Source: an uncultured Clostridia bacterium (lineage in GTDB: Bacteria; Bacillota; Clostridia; Saccharofermentanales; DTU023). From it: a stretch of 62,902 nt of DNA. Below the pieces are notes generated by a model that was not told where the DNA came from, made no database searches, and worked only from the letters and a program-made list of their open reading frames with translations. The stretch is taken from contig CAKZWV010000059.1 in NCBI GenBank assembly GCA_937922005.1, positions 1 through 62,902 on the forward strand. The letters are read 5' to 3'. Position 1 is the stretch's first letter; each line of letters starts with the position of its first letter. The translations under genes and the position numbers were made by a program. Of this stretch, positions 34,525-43,872 are shown in pieces.

Positions 34525-36232
34525 TTCTCGTCCACCCCAGCGTTCACCGCAGCCCCCATCCATGACCATCACCATGGCGACTTCCATCACCATGGTGGGG
34601 ATGGCTCTCTCCAAAATTACAGGCTTTTTGCGAGAAATCTTTATCGTTCCTAAATTCGGCTATGGCCCTTTGTCTGACGCCTACGTATTTTCTTTCCAGA
34701 TCCCGGACTTCATCTATGAGCTCATGGTAGGCGGGGCCGTTGCGGCAACTATTACGCCGGCCTTGGCTGCCGGGATTGAAAAAGAACGGAGGTACCCCGG
34801 TCAATACCAGGTCGTGGTGAACGGGCAACTTTGTCGGATCAACCAAGAAAAGAAAGCTTGGTATTCCGTTAATATTCTCCTATCTTTTTCCTTACTCATT
34901 CTCATAGGGGTCCTGATCATGGCTTACCTCTTTATGCCTATGCTTGTTCCCATCATGCTGGGGCGGATGGGAGAAGGAGGCAAGGAACTGGACCCGGCGA
35001 CGATGGAATTGATCTGTTCTACCACGAGAATCCTCTTGTTTCAGACCATTTGTATGGCTGTCATTTCAGCCCTCCAGGGGATCCTCCAAGCCTACGGGCG
35101 CTTCGGCAAGGCAAGTTTCGGTTCTTCCATTTATAACATTTCTTACCTAACCGTTCTCTTGCTTTTAGGCGACAAATCCCCAGAGGCTGTCACGAAAGTG
35201 GCCTGGGGTGTGGTCTTTTCAGCAGCCCTCTACCTCATCTACCAGGCTTTTTTGGCCCGCCATGAACTCCCCAATTTTTACTTCAAGCTGGACCTCCAGG
35301 ACCCTGATTTTCGCGCTCTCTTCAAATTATCCATCCCCATTTTGCTCTCCAGTTCCGTGATGCAGCTTAATGTCATCATTATGAACTCTTTTACGGCCGG
35401 CCAGTCTGGGCATGCAACGACCCTCCGCCAAGCTAACACTACCTGGAGTTTGCCCTATACGGTCTTTGTGGTGGCCATTGGTAGCGTTATCCTCCCCAGC
35501 ATCTCTCAAGCTGTTTCCTTGCGACAGAATAAGACCGTCGTTGACCTTTACTACAACAGTCTCCGCCAGGCTTTATTTTTTGTCGTCCCCTGTGCCGTCG
35601 CCTTTGCCACCCTCAGCTTCGACACCATCCAGGCCATCTTTCAGTGGAATCCGGCTACCTATTCCAACGCAGATGTGGCGGTCACGGCCGGGGTCTTACC
35701 TATCTTCTGTCTGACCCTCCTAGGCCAATCCGTCATTTTCATCAGCAACCAGACCTGCTACGCCTACGGACTCACCAAAATTTCCCTTTTCAACGGTCTC
35801 GCCGGATTAATCCTCAATCCTTTATTTTGTTGGCTTTTTACCCGGAAATTTGACTTTGGCGTCAAGGGGCTTGCCATGGCCAGTGCCCTCTATACCTGCC
35901 TGATGGCGGTGGTCCTTTACATGTACATAGCTCGTCGCATGGGCTCTCGTAAACTCTTTCCCATTACTAGCTACTCCCTCCGGCTAGGTATTGCGGCTGC
36001 CCTTACCTTTGGCATCACCTACGCCTGGTCCATGACTCCCCTCTACCCCACCCACAAAATATTCCAGCTCGTTGTCTACGGCCTCAAGGTCCTCATCTGT
36101 TTTGTGTCATATTTTATCACATGCCTAGCCCTCGACCTCAGAGAGGCTGTCCTCTTACAAAACAAAGTCCGGGCCGTCATCGGCCTGCCCCCCATCCGTT
36201 CCTCTTCCCTCAGAACTCGCTCTCGCCGCTAG
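34517..36232 (+). CDS. murJ: Lipid II flippase MurJ
   Basis: This 571-residue polytopic protein of the MVF superfamily flips lipid II across the membrane during peptidoglycan synthesis. It has about 14 hydrophobic segments. The N-terminal family signature is visible as SKITGFLREIFIVPKFGYGPLSDAYVFSFQIPDFIYEL (key residues: TGFLRE, DAY and IPDF). ATG at 34517 is preferred because AAAGGAG lies 7 bases upstream; the ATG at 34511 is too close. It overlaps the end of citXG by eight bases. Confidence 0.92.
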   Translation: MPDSRPPQRSPQPPSMTITMATSITMVGMALSKITGFLREIFIVPKFGYGPLSDAYVFSFQIPDFIYELMVGGAVAATITPALAAGIEKERRYPGQYQVVVNGQLCRINQEKKAWYSVNILLSFSLLILIGVLIMAYLFMPMLVPIMLGRMGEGGKELDPATMELICSTTRILLFQTICMAVISALQGILQAYGRFGKASFGSSIYNISYLTVLLLLGDKSPEAVTKVAWGVVFSAALYLIYQAFLARHELPNFYFKLDLQDPDFRALFKLSIPILLSSSVMQLNVIIMNSFTAGQSGHATTLRQANTTWSLPYTVFVVAIGSVILPSISQAVSLRQNKTVVDLYYNSLRQALFFVVPCAVAFATLSFDTIQAIFQWNPATYSNADVAVTAGVLPIFCLTLLGQSVIFISNQTCYAYGLTKISLFNGLAGLILNPLFCWLFTRKFDFGVKGLAMASALYTCLMAVVLYMYIARRMGSRKLFPITSYSLRLGIAAALTFGITYAWSMTPLYPTHKIFQLVVYGLKVLICFVSYFITCLALDLREAVLLQNKVRAVIGLPPIRSSSLRTRSRR

Positions 36233-36347
36233 TGACGCAACCAGCAAACTAAGGTCAGTTTATCGACTCTATTTCTACAAATATTCCCGCACCATTCCCC
36301 GATCTTGACTCCAGTCCACAGCCCCGCCTCAATTCACTCCGGCCAAC

Positions 36348-36388
36348 AAAAAGCGGTGTCCCTTGCTCAGCAACGAACACCGCTTTTT
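36348..36388. terminator. Bidirectional terminator between murJ and a minus-strand gene
   Basis: AAAAAGCGGTGT and ACACCGCTTTTT form a symmetric stem around an 18-base loop, with A-run and T-run on either side. Confidence 0.88.
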
Positions 36389-36422
36389 CATAATATCATT
36401 TACTCTTTGTATTGTATTCACC

Positions 36423-36902
36423 CTATTGTAAGGCACTCATATACCAAGTTTTTAATTTGGTAAAATCTTCTTTTGTTATTCTTCCTTCCTCGTATTCTTC
36501 AACTAAAATTGCTAGCTTTTCTAAAGTGATGGTCCTGGCAATTTTTTGCATAAAACGGGGTGGGGCCTTAGGATCCACAGGCATAGGCTGGGAATCAAAG
36601 CGGAAAGCAAAGGCCTTTATTTGTTCATCCGCTTCCCTAGAGCCCAGATTTGCCGGTTGTCTAGATCCCGTATTTTCACAATCTTCCTGATCTCCTTGAC
36701 GCTGGAAAGCAAAAACCATGGGGCCCACGGAGGGAACTTGGTCTTTCCTAGGCTCCCCGGACTTGGTCTTGCGCTCCAAGCTCGAATGGCGGATCTTGTT
36801 TGGATGGGGGGCATTCTTTCCAGCCCCAGGATAATTGTCTTGACCTAGAATTTTAATCTTAGTCATTTTCTTCTTTTCACTTGCTTGGTCAGATTCCCTC
36901 AT
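36423..36902 (-). CDS. Hypothetical disordered protein with a C-terminal helical segment
   Basis: I do not recognise this 159-residue protein. Residues 1-85 are basic and low in hydrophobic residues; the C-terminus (IARTITLEKLAILVEEYEEGRITKEDF and onward) looks like a short ordered helical domain similar to SHOCT-type segments. A start at a later methionine (MTKIKILG, 13th residue) is possible. It follows the XRE-domain gene on the same strand. Confidence 0.6.
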   Translation of the reverse strand: MRESDQASEKKKMTKIKILGQDNYPGAGKNAPHPNKIRHSSLERKTKSGEPRKDQVPSVGPMVFAFQRQGDQEDCENTGSRQPANLGSREADEQIKAFAFRFDSQPMPVDPKAPPRFMQKIARTITLEKLAILVEEYEEGRITKEDFTKLKTWYMSALQ

Positions 36903-36958
36903 ATCGATCTATCCTTCTTCTAATGGGCTAGGTAGTCTAGTAGCGTTTCATGTAGCAT

Positions 36959-38623
36959 TTAATGTGCTAGATGGTCTAATAACATTCTGCCTTGTTTTGT
37001 GGCGGTCAGTAAAGCAATGTGGGCAGCAATGGAAGTCATCTCCGTAGCACTTACAAAGCGTAGGCCCTGTTCTTGGATAGGCGTTCTTTCCGCCACCTTC
37101 CAGGCATTTTCTTGACTATCTTTTTGCTCTTGATACTGAGTCAAATGACGGTCCATCGTATGCTCAAGGTCTCTTGCTGCTGGGGGAATAGCTGCATCAT
37201 AGGAGAGGGGAGAGGCATGGTCTATATCTGCCCTATCAGCGGTAGATGCCTTGGCCTTGTTAGGTAGGTGTTTCTTAAGTTGATAGCCTTCAAAGGCCTC
37301 TTGGAAGAGATTTTCCAAACTCTTGTAGTCTTGGCCTCCCAGGGGTCTTTCTTTTGTCTCGCGTTGATCCGCCTGGCCTGGATGGCTTTCTTGTCCTGGA
37401 CGGGCTAATTGGCCAAGATCGTTTTCTTGCTCTCGATGGCCGAATTGCCCGGGATGGGCTGCTTGTTGCCTAGGATGGTCTATGGGCGCAGGTTCTGTTA
37501 TCTCTTGCGCTTCTTTCTCTGCCCCAGGAGTCCCATGCTTCATTCCTTTTCCTAGCAGTTGGAAGACGAACTTGCCACTAGCATTTTTCTTTGGTGTAGC
37601 CTCCGTTGTTTCATGGCTTTTTGAAGCTTGATCTGGTTGTTTCTCATGGGCCTTTCCAGCTTTCACTAGGTCGTTGTCTGTGTCCTGGGGCCCATGCCGG
37701 TGCTTGCCCCTCTTTAAGCGCTCAAAATTGCCAAGAGTAAACATCTGGGTTCCCATTTTCTCTTTGGCGTGCTCAGTCTTCTTGGTCCCTGCCTGGCTTC
37801 CCGAGAGAGCATGACCAGGTCCCTTTTCCTTAAGACTAGGCTGACCTTGTTCAGCCCCCTTGGTTGGGACTTTTCCTTGGCCCTCTGTTGTCTCCCCATT
37901 ATGGTCTACAGAATGGAAGAGCTTGGATTGATATTTAGAAAAATGTTGGGCCCTGGCTTTTTTCTCATGTTCAAATTCCGCCTGACTCTTAATGACTGGT
38001 TTATCTTTTCCAGAAAGCTTATTTTTTTCTTGGCTTGTCGGATCAGCTTTTGTAGTTAGAGCAGCTTTCGCCGTCGCATCAGCTTTCGTTGTCGAAGAAA
38101 GTTTGTTGGTTTCAGCTTCTTTAGTCTTCTCGCCATCTTTGGTCTTTGCGTCGGCCTTCGCTGTCTCCTTGGTTGCACTAGCCCCTTTCGTTGCCTTTGC
38201 AAGGTCGGTCAATTTATCTTTCTTGCCTTGCTGGGATGTTTTGCTGGCCTTGCCTGTCTGGGCCTTCTTGTCAGCTGGGCTCCCCTTGGCCGTTGCTGAG
38301 GTCTTGCTAGTCTGCTCTGCCTTATTGTCAGGAGAGGCCTGAGCGGTCTTCTTTACCTGCGCAGCTTTTGTTGGATTATTACTTTTGGGGGCACCTCGGC
38401 GAGCCTTATGAGTCTTGGCATGGTCCAAGGTGTCTTGGCGGAGTGTATGAAACTCATCCGATCTTATCGCAAGGATCCGGCATAGGTCATCTGCATACTT
38501 TGGTTGGATGGGGGTTACACCCCGTTCCCAAGAAGAAATCGCCGCTACGGACACCCCTAGCTGGTTAGCTAAGCCCCTTTGGGTCAAATTATGTTGATTT
38601 CGCAATTCACTTAAAGTCGCCAT
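36959..38623 (-). CDS. XRE-domain protein with long Lys/Ala/Thr-rich disordered region
   Basis: This 554-residue protein starts with a Cro/CI-type helix-turn-helix (about residues 8-60: NLTQRGLANQLGVSVAAISSWERG). From about 65 to 440 it is a low-complexity region rich in Lys, Ala, Thr, Ser and later Gln, His and Gly. A C-terminal segment of about 100 residues looks ordered (EMTSIAAHIALLTATKQGRMLLDHLAH). ATG at 38623 is preceded by GGAGG; the frame is open to 38647. A DNA-binding role is inferred from the N-terminus; the remainder is unfamiliar. Confidence 0.75.
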   Translation of the reverse strand: MATLSELRNQHNLTQRGLANQLGVSVAAISSWERGVTPIQPKYADDLCRILAIRSDEFHTLRQDTLDHAKTHKARRGAPKSNNPTKAAQVKKTAQASPDNKAEQTSKTSATAKGSPADKKAQTGKASKTSQQGKKDKLTDLAKATKGASATKETAKADAKTKDGEKTKEAETNKLSSTTKADATAKAALTTKADPTSQEKNKLSGKDKPVIKSQAEFEHEKKARAQHFSKYQSKLFHSVDHNGETTEGQGKVPTKGAEQGQPSLKEKGPGHALSGSQAGTKKTEHAKEKMGTQMFTLGNFERLKRGKHRHGPQDTDNDLVKAGKAHEKQPDQASKSHETTEATPKKNASGKFVFQLLGKGMKHGTPGAEKEAQEITEPAPIDHPRQQAAHPGQFGHREQENDLGQLARPGQESHPGQADQRETKERPLGGQDYKSLENLFQEAFEGYQLKKHLPNKAKASTADRADIDHASPLSYDAAIPPAARDLEHTMDRHLTQYQEQKDSQENAWKVAERTPIQEQGLRFVSATEMTSIAAHIALLTATKQGRMLLDHLAH

Positions 38624-38733
38624 ATTGATCCTCCAAATCACAGTCAAGGCAATAGAAGTTCACAATCACAATATTATAACATAAACTAGAAATTAGTAAA
38701 AATTTGGGATTCGTAAAATTCATGATTTTCTTT

Positions 38734-38739
38734 TATAAT
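38734..38739 (+). promoter_or_regulatory. -10 box of the acyl-CoA synthetase promoter
   Basis: A consensus TATAAT lies in AT-rich sequence 55 bases before the start codon; the -35 region (TCGTAA, 38711-38716) is poor. A GC-rich hairpin-forming stretch follows at about 38743-38770. Confidence 0.45.
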
Positions 38740-38793
38740 GTACCCGCTTGCCAGCAGCATGGCGGGCTGGTGAACCTGAGGAGGTAGTTTGGA

Positions 38794-40767
38794 ATGGAAA
38801 TCATAAAAGGAAAACAATACTTCAAGGCAGCTCCTATCCAGACCTTGAGAGACCTGATTATACGTAGTGCCCAACTCTACCCCGATCATCTGGCCTTTTC
38901 TTATCACTTGCGTCCTCGAGACACCGAAGCTGTAGAGATCACCTATCGCAGCTTTATCGATGATATCCAGTCTTTTCAGCGGGCCCTCTTGGACCTCGGA
39001 CAGAAGGGAAAACACATTGCTGTTTTAGGGTCGAATAGCTACGAATGGGTCCTAACCCAATACAGCGTCTGCACTGGTCTTAGTATTCTCTTTCCCCTAG
39101 ATCGCCTACTGCCCCCTGAGGAAATTATCCACTCCTTAAATCGGGGGGAAATCGAAACATTGGTGGCGGAAGCTTCCTTTTTCCGCAAAATGTCAGGACT
39201 CTTCTCCCAAGTTCCCACTTTGAAAAATGTCGTTGTGATGAACGATTTTAAGTCGTTCAAGTCCGATACCGAGGCGGTGGCAGCATATGAGGCTAATCCG
39301 GGCCCAGTTCATCTCTACCACCTCCAAGAGCTCTTGACTCAGGGTAGGGAAGCCCGCAATACGGAATTACTTCAGAAAAAAAACAATAATGCTGATGCGG
39401 CCGAACCAGCAAGTTCCGTGAACAAGTCCGACGCAGCTGCCGCCATTGGTGCCACCGACCTAGCCGATTTTAACGGCATTCCCGACCAGGAGCCCGATGA
39501 AGTCAGCATGATTCTTTTTACCTCGGGCACAAGTCAACAATCCAAGGCTGTAGCCCTCACAGGCCACAACCTCACCAGCGATGTTCGGGCTCTGATCTTG
39601 ACCGAAGATCTCCCCGTAGGGGTGGTTTCCCTCTCCATCTTACCCATGCACCATACTTTCGAAAATACTTGTGGGGTCAACACCATCCTCTATTTAGGTG
39701 GCTGCATCTGTATTTGTGACGGTCTTCGTTACCTGTCCAAGAACCTCCAGGATTTTCGCCCCACGGTAATCATTACGGTTCCTCTCCTTGCCAAGAAAAT
39801 TGCTGGCAAAATTATTGCGGAAGCTAAGCGGAGCAAGAAACTTTGGGTCCTCTACTTGGGCATAGGCCTTACCAAATTCCTCAAATTCTTTGGATTGGAC
39901 CTCCGTCGCCAAGTCTTTCGCAAACTTTTAGATGAGCTTGGTGGCAGGATGAATCTTTGGATTATCGGGGGGGCCAGCATGGATGCCAGGACCATCCGTT
40001 TTTATGAGGGAATCGGGATTACTTCCCTCCAAGGCTATGGCCTCACGGAAACTTCTCCAGTCATTGCTGGGGGCAATTTTGTGGTAAATATTCCTGGCTC
40101 AGTTGGGCCGCCTCTGGCGACAGTGACGATTGCGGTTGATAATGAACAAGAAGGGGAGAGCGGTGAAATCCTGGTGAAGGGCCCTATGGTAATGAAGGGC
40201 TATTACAAGGATCCTGACGCAACCAAGGCTGCCTTTGACGCCGATGGTTGGTTTCATACGGGCGACGTCGGCCATGTGGGCAAAAAGCAGTGTCTTTATG
40301 TGACAGGCCGGATTAAATCTATGATCGTCCTCGGCAATGGAAAGAAAATATTCCCAGAGGAGCTGGAGGATTTGTTAAATGATCACGAGATTATTAAAGA
40401 GTCCATCGTCTTTGGCCAGCACGCCAAAAATGGTGATGTGGTCATTACCACCCAGCTTGTCTTGGACCCGGATAAGGTGAAAAGAGAGGGACCCGACGCA
40501 CCTACAGCGGAGGAGCGCAAAGCTCTGGTCGACGAGGTCATCGATGAGACCAACGCCAAGTTGCCGCCCTACAAGAAGATCCGTGCCTACTATTATTCTT
40601 TCGACGAATTGGCGAAGACTACCTCCATGAAGATTCGCCGAGGAATTGAAACGGAGCGCATCCTCCAAATGCTCGCAGACGCCCAACTCCAGTGGTATGA
40701 ATTGACAGGCGACGACCTTGAGGACCTCCTATCCCTGCACCAGGAAGGGCCTACCGAGGCCAATTAA
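38794..40767 (+). CDS. Long-chain acyl-CoA synthetase (AMP-forming)
   Basis: This 657-residue AMP-binding enzyme activates fatty acids or other carboxylates to their CoA or carrier thioesters. It has the ATP loop MILFTSGTSQQSKAVAL near residues 235-251, YGLTETSPV near 410-418 and the hinge region DGWFHTGDVGH with GRIKSMIVLGNGKKIFPEELE. An insertion of about 40 Ala/Asn/Ser residues precedes the ATP loop. TGAGGAGG lies upstream. Together with the convergent acyltransferase gene nearby it suggests phospholipid synthesis from exogenous fatty acids. Confidence 0.9.
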   Translation: MEIIKGKQYFKAAPIQTLRDLIIRSAQLYPDHLAFSYHLRPRDTEAVEITYRSFIDDIQSFQRALLDLGQKGKHIAVLGSNSYEWVLTQYSVCTGLSILFPLDRLLPPEEIIHSLNRGEIETLVAEASFFRKMSGLFSQVPTLKNVVVMNDFKSFKSDTEAVAAYEANPGPVHLYHLQELLTQGREARNTELLQKKNNNADAAEPASSVNKSDAAAAIGATDLADFNGIPDQEPDEVSMILFTSGTSQQSKAVALTGHNLTSDVRALILTEDLPVGVVSLSILPMHHTFENTCGVNTILYLGGCICICDGLRYLSKNLQDFRPTVIITVPLLAKKIAGKIIAEAKRSKKLWVLYLGIGLTKFLKFFGLDLRRQVFRKLLDELGGRMNLWIIGGASMDARTIRFYEGIGITSLQGYGLTETSPVIAGGNFVVNIPGSVGPPLATVTIAVDNEQEGESGEILVKGPMVMKGYYKDPDATKAAFDADGWFHTGDVGHVGKKQCLYVTGRIKSMIVLGNGKKIFPEELEDLLNDHEIIKESIVFGQHAKNGDVVITTQLVLDPDKVKREGPDAPTAEERKALVDEVIDETNAKLPPYKKIRAYYYSFDELAKTTSMKIRRGIETERILQMLADAQLQWYELTGDDLEDLLSLHQEGPTEAN

Positions 40768-40850
40768 GGCCTGTTGCCAAGAAAGGGCCTGCCAAGAGTA
40801 ACGAGGGATTTAGCGAGGTATAAAGACAAGATAGAATGATATAACAGAGG

Positions 40851-40886
40851 TAAAAAAACAGGAAGACCGTATTCAACGATCTTCCA
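40851..40886 (-). terminator. Terminator after plsC
   Basis: GGAAGA and TCTTCC (40861-40885) with an inner CGT/ACG stem are followed on the minus strand by a run of seven T (complement of 40852-40858). Confidence 0.75.
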
Positions 40887-40947
40887 GTTATTTTGCGTTT
40901 ATTCAATCTGTTTTGCTTCTGCTATTTCTATTTCACTTCTGCTATCT

Positions 40948-41772
40948 TTAGTCTTCGTTTTCATCTGAGTCAGGTGTCTGGTCCTGGTTTCTTTCCTCTT
41001 CTTCCCTCTCTTTTTGGCGCATCTTGTTATGGTAGGTGAGGGCGGCACGGGCATAAGGATACTGGAGGAAGAATAGGGCCTCTTGTTCCTCATACCATTC
41101 TTTCAAGGCTTCGGTCATCCCATCATAGTCCCGGGGTGAAAAGGAGGAGGGGAGGAGGGGTTCGCCAAAATGAATGTTCAAATCTGTTTTTTCCCCAGTT
41201 ACTGGATTCTGTTTAAGAGGCTTTTTATCGTGGCGAGAGAAGAAATCAAATCCTCCTCCAATGTAGACCGGAACTAAGGGCACTTTTTCTCTCATCGCAA
41301 GGAAGCTCGCCCCATTGTGAAGGGGGGCAATCAGGCCGTCATGGGTCCGTGTTCCTTCAGGATGGAGCAAAATATTACAGCCGGCCCGGAGGGCGTGACG
41401 GGCTTCCATCAGACTCCGAACCGGATTGCCCTTCCGATCGACATAGATGGGCCGAGCCACCTGGCAGGCCATCCGTCCAAAGGCCCCGTGGTCCGTCTGC
41501 ATATCCTTTCCCACCATGCAACAGGTCTGTTGAAAATCCTCCCTGGGTAAGCCATTGAGTACCCACACCGCATCGGCATAGGTCTGATGGTTCGGGGCAA
41601 TAATATAAGGCGAGGCGGGAATATTTTCTTGGCCAGAATAAGTAAGTTTAGCCACCCTAGCCGTGAGGGCCAAGAGGGAGTGGTAGAGCAAAACGCCTGC
41701 AATACTCCTTGGAGGTGGCTCAATGTTAATTTCTTCTTCTTTGGGATTGGGTATTCGCTCTTGTTCTTCCAT
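40948..41772 (-). CDS. plsC: 1-acyl-sn-glycerol-3-phosphate acyltransferase
   Basis: This membrane-associated acyltransferase adds the second acyl chain to lysophosphatidate. It has the catalytic HX4D box as NHQTYADAVW near residue 62 and the substrate-binding HPEGTRTHDG near residue 138. The N-terminus is slightly extended (about 25 residues) and the C-terminus is very acidic (DQTPDSDENED). At 274 residues it is a little longer than usual. It is convergent to the acyl-CoA synthetase gene. Confidence 0.88.
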   Translation of the reverse strand: MEEQERIPNPKEEEINIEPPPRSIAGVLLYHSLLALTARVAKLTYSGQENIPASPYIIAPNHQTYADAVWVLNGLPREDFQQTCCMVGKDMQTDHGAFGRMACQVARPIYVDRKGNPVRSLMEARHALRAGCNILLHPEGTRTHDGLIAPLHNGASFLAMREKVPLVPVYIGGGFDFFSRHDKKPLKQNPVTGEKTDLNIHFGEPLLPSSFSPRDYDGMTEALKEWYEEQEALFFLQYPYARAALTYHNKMRQKEREEEERNQDQTPDSDENED

Positions 41773-41869
41773 AAGGATGTCCTCTCTTTACTGATTGCTT
41801 ATTTTTAATAGTTCTCAAACTTGCCTTTTCTTTTTGAGTGCCCTGATCGATATCTTTTATCGTTATCTT

Positions 41870-42376
41870 TTAACGTTTGCTTCGAAAAAAGCTCCGCAGG
41901 AGCTCCCCAGCCTCTTGGGCTCTCAGTCCCCCTTCGATTTGGATCCCGTGGGTGAGAAGTTGCGGAAAATAATCCAGCACCGTTTTATTAGGATCCTCGC
42001 AAGGGGAGCTGACAAATCCGGCCTTAGGATTCTGGGCCCCATAGACGAGACGGCTAACCCGGGCGTTGATTGCGGCCCCCAGGCACATCATGCAAGGCTC
42101 CAAGGTAACATATAAGGTCGATCCCGATAGGTTCCAAGTTCCGGCCAGGGCCCCTGCTTTTTGGATGGCCAGACATTCGGCGTGGCCTATGGGGTCAGCT
42201 TGGGCTTTGCGCTCATTGGCAGCCTGACTTAAAATTTGCCCGTCCGCCACAAGGAGGGCTCCTATGGGAATCTCACCCTCTGCCATGGCCTCTTGGGCCA
42301 AGGCTAAGGCCTGCCCCATGTAGGCGTAATCCATTTCGGAGTATTTGGGCATTGGCATGGGGAGGCTAGACTGCAA
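41870..42376 (-). CDS. tadA: tRNA-specific adenosine deaminase
   Basis: This zinc enzyme converts the wobble adenosine of tRNA-Arg(ACG) to inosine. It has the catalytic HAE (IGHAECLAI) and the zinc cysteines PCMMC, in the usual order, at about residues 68 and 98. The 168-residue frame starts at TTG with AAGGGA upstream. An internal ATG at 42358 is a possible alternative. Its start overlaps the end of the preceding Lys/Pro-rich gene by 11 bases. Confidence 0.92.
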   Translation of the reverse strand: MQSSLPMPMPKYSEMDYAYMGQALALAQEAMAEGEIPIGALLVADGQILSQAANERKAQADPIGHAECLAIQKAGALAGTWNLSGSTLYVTLEPCMMCLGAAINARVSRLVYGAQNPKAGFVSSPCEDPNKTVLDYFPQLLTHGIQIEGGLRAQEAGELLRSFFRSKR

Positions 42377-43469
42377 AGGTCCCTTGGATCAAAGTCTTTT
42401 CTTGGGGGGTGAGTGAGGGGCTTTGTAGCAACTTCTTGGCTAGGTCCCTGCTCCGGTTTTCCCAAATCCCCATCTTGGCGGGACTTTTCGCAGGATGGAC
42501 TTTTTTTGGCCGTCCCGGATGTTTAGGCTCCGTCTCATTCTGTCCGTGCCTAACGACTTCTGCTGTGGTGTCCTGCCTCATACCTTCCAGGAAGCCCTGG
42601 TCCAAAAAAGACAAGGGCTGGAGGGCAGGCAGAGTGTCGTCCCACTTGTGGATCTTCTGAAGCATATTCCCCTGAAGGGCCAGCTGGAGCCTGGGCTCAG
42701 CAAAAAGGTCATGGTCTAAAGGAAGGTAGAGATCAGGATGGCTTTCTTTGGCAAAGTTAGCCGCTTCCACAAAATACTCCTTCCCCAGGAGAGCACATAG
42801 TTCTTGGTCGAACTCCGCCTCTTGGGTCCCCTGGCGACCTGTAAAGAAGAGGGCATCACCCGGAGTGGTATTTAATGGGGCCTTTTTCATCTTTGCCTTT
42901 TGAGTGCCGGGCTTTTTTTTCTGCTTGCCTTGAGCCTGGGTAGTGGGGGTGGAAGATTTCGCTTTAGTGACATCTTTTTGTGCTTCAACTTTCTTGCCCA
43001 CCGGCTTCTGGCCTTGAGCCTGTTTGCCCTTCTCTTTTTTTGCTTTGGTTTCTTTAGCCTTGGCATTAGGTGTTGGCTCTGTTTTAGCCTTTTCAAGTCT
43101 TGGTTTGGCTTCTTCTACCTGCAAAGCAGGAGCAGGAGCAGGGCCTGCAGGTAAGAGCGAGGTGGGTTCGCCTGCCTTCAAAACAGGTTTCCTGTCAGGG
43201 GTCGGAAAAAGTGGCACGACATGGCCTTTCAAGCTTGTCATTTGCTCCTGCGTTACTTCTGGTCTGGGGGGAGCCATTTCTTGACTAGGTTTAGCCTCCT
43301 CCAGCTTAGGCTTAGCCTCCTCCAGGTTAGGCTTAGCCTCTTCCAGCTTAGGCTTGGCCTCCTCCAGCTTAGGCTTGGAAGCTTCTGGGATCGGATTATT
43401 TTCTGCTGGAATGGATACGGGCACCTCTTGGGTGGCCTCTATCTCAATTCGTTTTTCTTGGTCTGTCAT
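42366..43469 (-). CDS. Hypothetical Lys/Ala/Pro-rich protein with heptad repeats
   Basis: This 367-residue protein is of unknown function. Residues about 30-62 are a seven-residue tandem repeat (KLEEAKP, four to five copies). About 60-215 is Lys/Ala/Pro/Gln-rich and disordered. The last 150 residues look ordered and contain DALFFTGRQG, LLGKEYFVEAANFAKESHPDLYLPLDHDLF and SLTPQEKTLIQ. There is no signal peptide. It lies just upstream of tadA and divergent from secA. Confidence 0.65.
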   Translation of the reverse strand: MTDQEKRIEIEATQEVPVSIPAENNPIPEASKPKLEEAKPKLEEAKPNLEEAKPKLEEAKPSQEMAPPRPEVTQEQMTSLKGHVVPLFPTPDRKPVLKAGEPTSLLPAGPAPAPALQVEEAKPRLEKAKTEPTPNAKAKETKAKKEKGKQAQGQKPVGKKVEAQKDVTKAKSSTPTTQAQGKQKKKPGTQKAKMKKAPLNTTPGDALFFTGRQGTQEAEFDQELCALLGKEYFVEAANFAKESHPDLYLPLDHDLFAEPRLQLALQGNMLQKIHKWDDTLPALQPLSFLDQGFLEGMRQDTTAEVVRHGQNETEPKHPGRPKKVHPAKSPAKMGIWENRSRDLAKKLLQSPSLTPQEKTLIQGTFAV

Positions 43470-43839
43470 GCCAACTCCCCTTCTTATCAGGCCCCTTCAT
43501 AGGGGCGGGGCTACACAGGCAAGTTGCTCTGTATATCGGGCTAACCTGTCCTTGTGCTCCCCTCAATGTCCCTTCATTTTAGGAAAAGCGCCCAGGATTT
43601 TCAACCGAGCGACTACCCTCCTCCAGCTTGCGAATAGCTGTTCAAGCGAGCAATCATGCGCTCCAAATTGGCGTATCGCTCTTTAACCGGGTGACGAGGA
43701 TACAAGCTCAAGCTGCTTGCCAAGCTGGTCAGAGCTTTTCCGATAAGGAAAAACGCTGAGAAAAAGGACTTTTTAAACCCTTGGCATCCCTCTTGGAAAT
43801 TTGCTATAATTTAAGGGTTTAGGGGGAATATTTCCCCAT
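43470..43839 (+). other. 370-base divergent intergenic region before secA
   Basis: Apart from the secA promoter at its right end I see no gene, RNA or strong repeat here. An AGGGGGAATATTTCCCCAT inverted repeat lies near 43820-43838 in the secA leader. Confidence 0.5.
43781..43810 (+). promoter_or_regulatory. Promoter of secA
   Basis: TTGGCA (43781-43786) and a consensus TATAAT (43805-43810) are spaced by 18 bases. TG one base before the -10 box makes it an extended -10 promoter. Confidence 0.8.
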
Positions 43840-43872
43840 ATGATCAAAAGATACGAGGATAGAAGAAGAGAA

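Noticed and set aside
43840..43872. Upstream ATG of secA at 43840
   Set aside because: It adds 11 residues not seen in family members; MGLFDKIFG at 43873 matches. Neither has a strong binding site, so some doubt stays.
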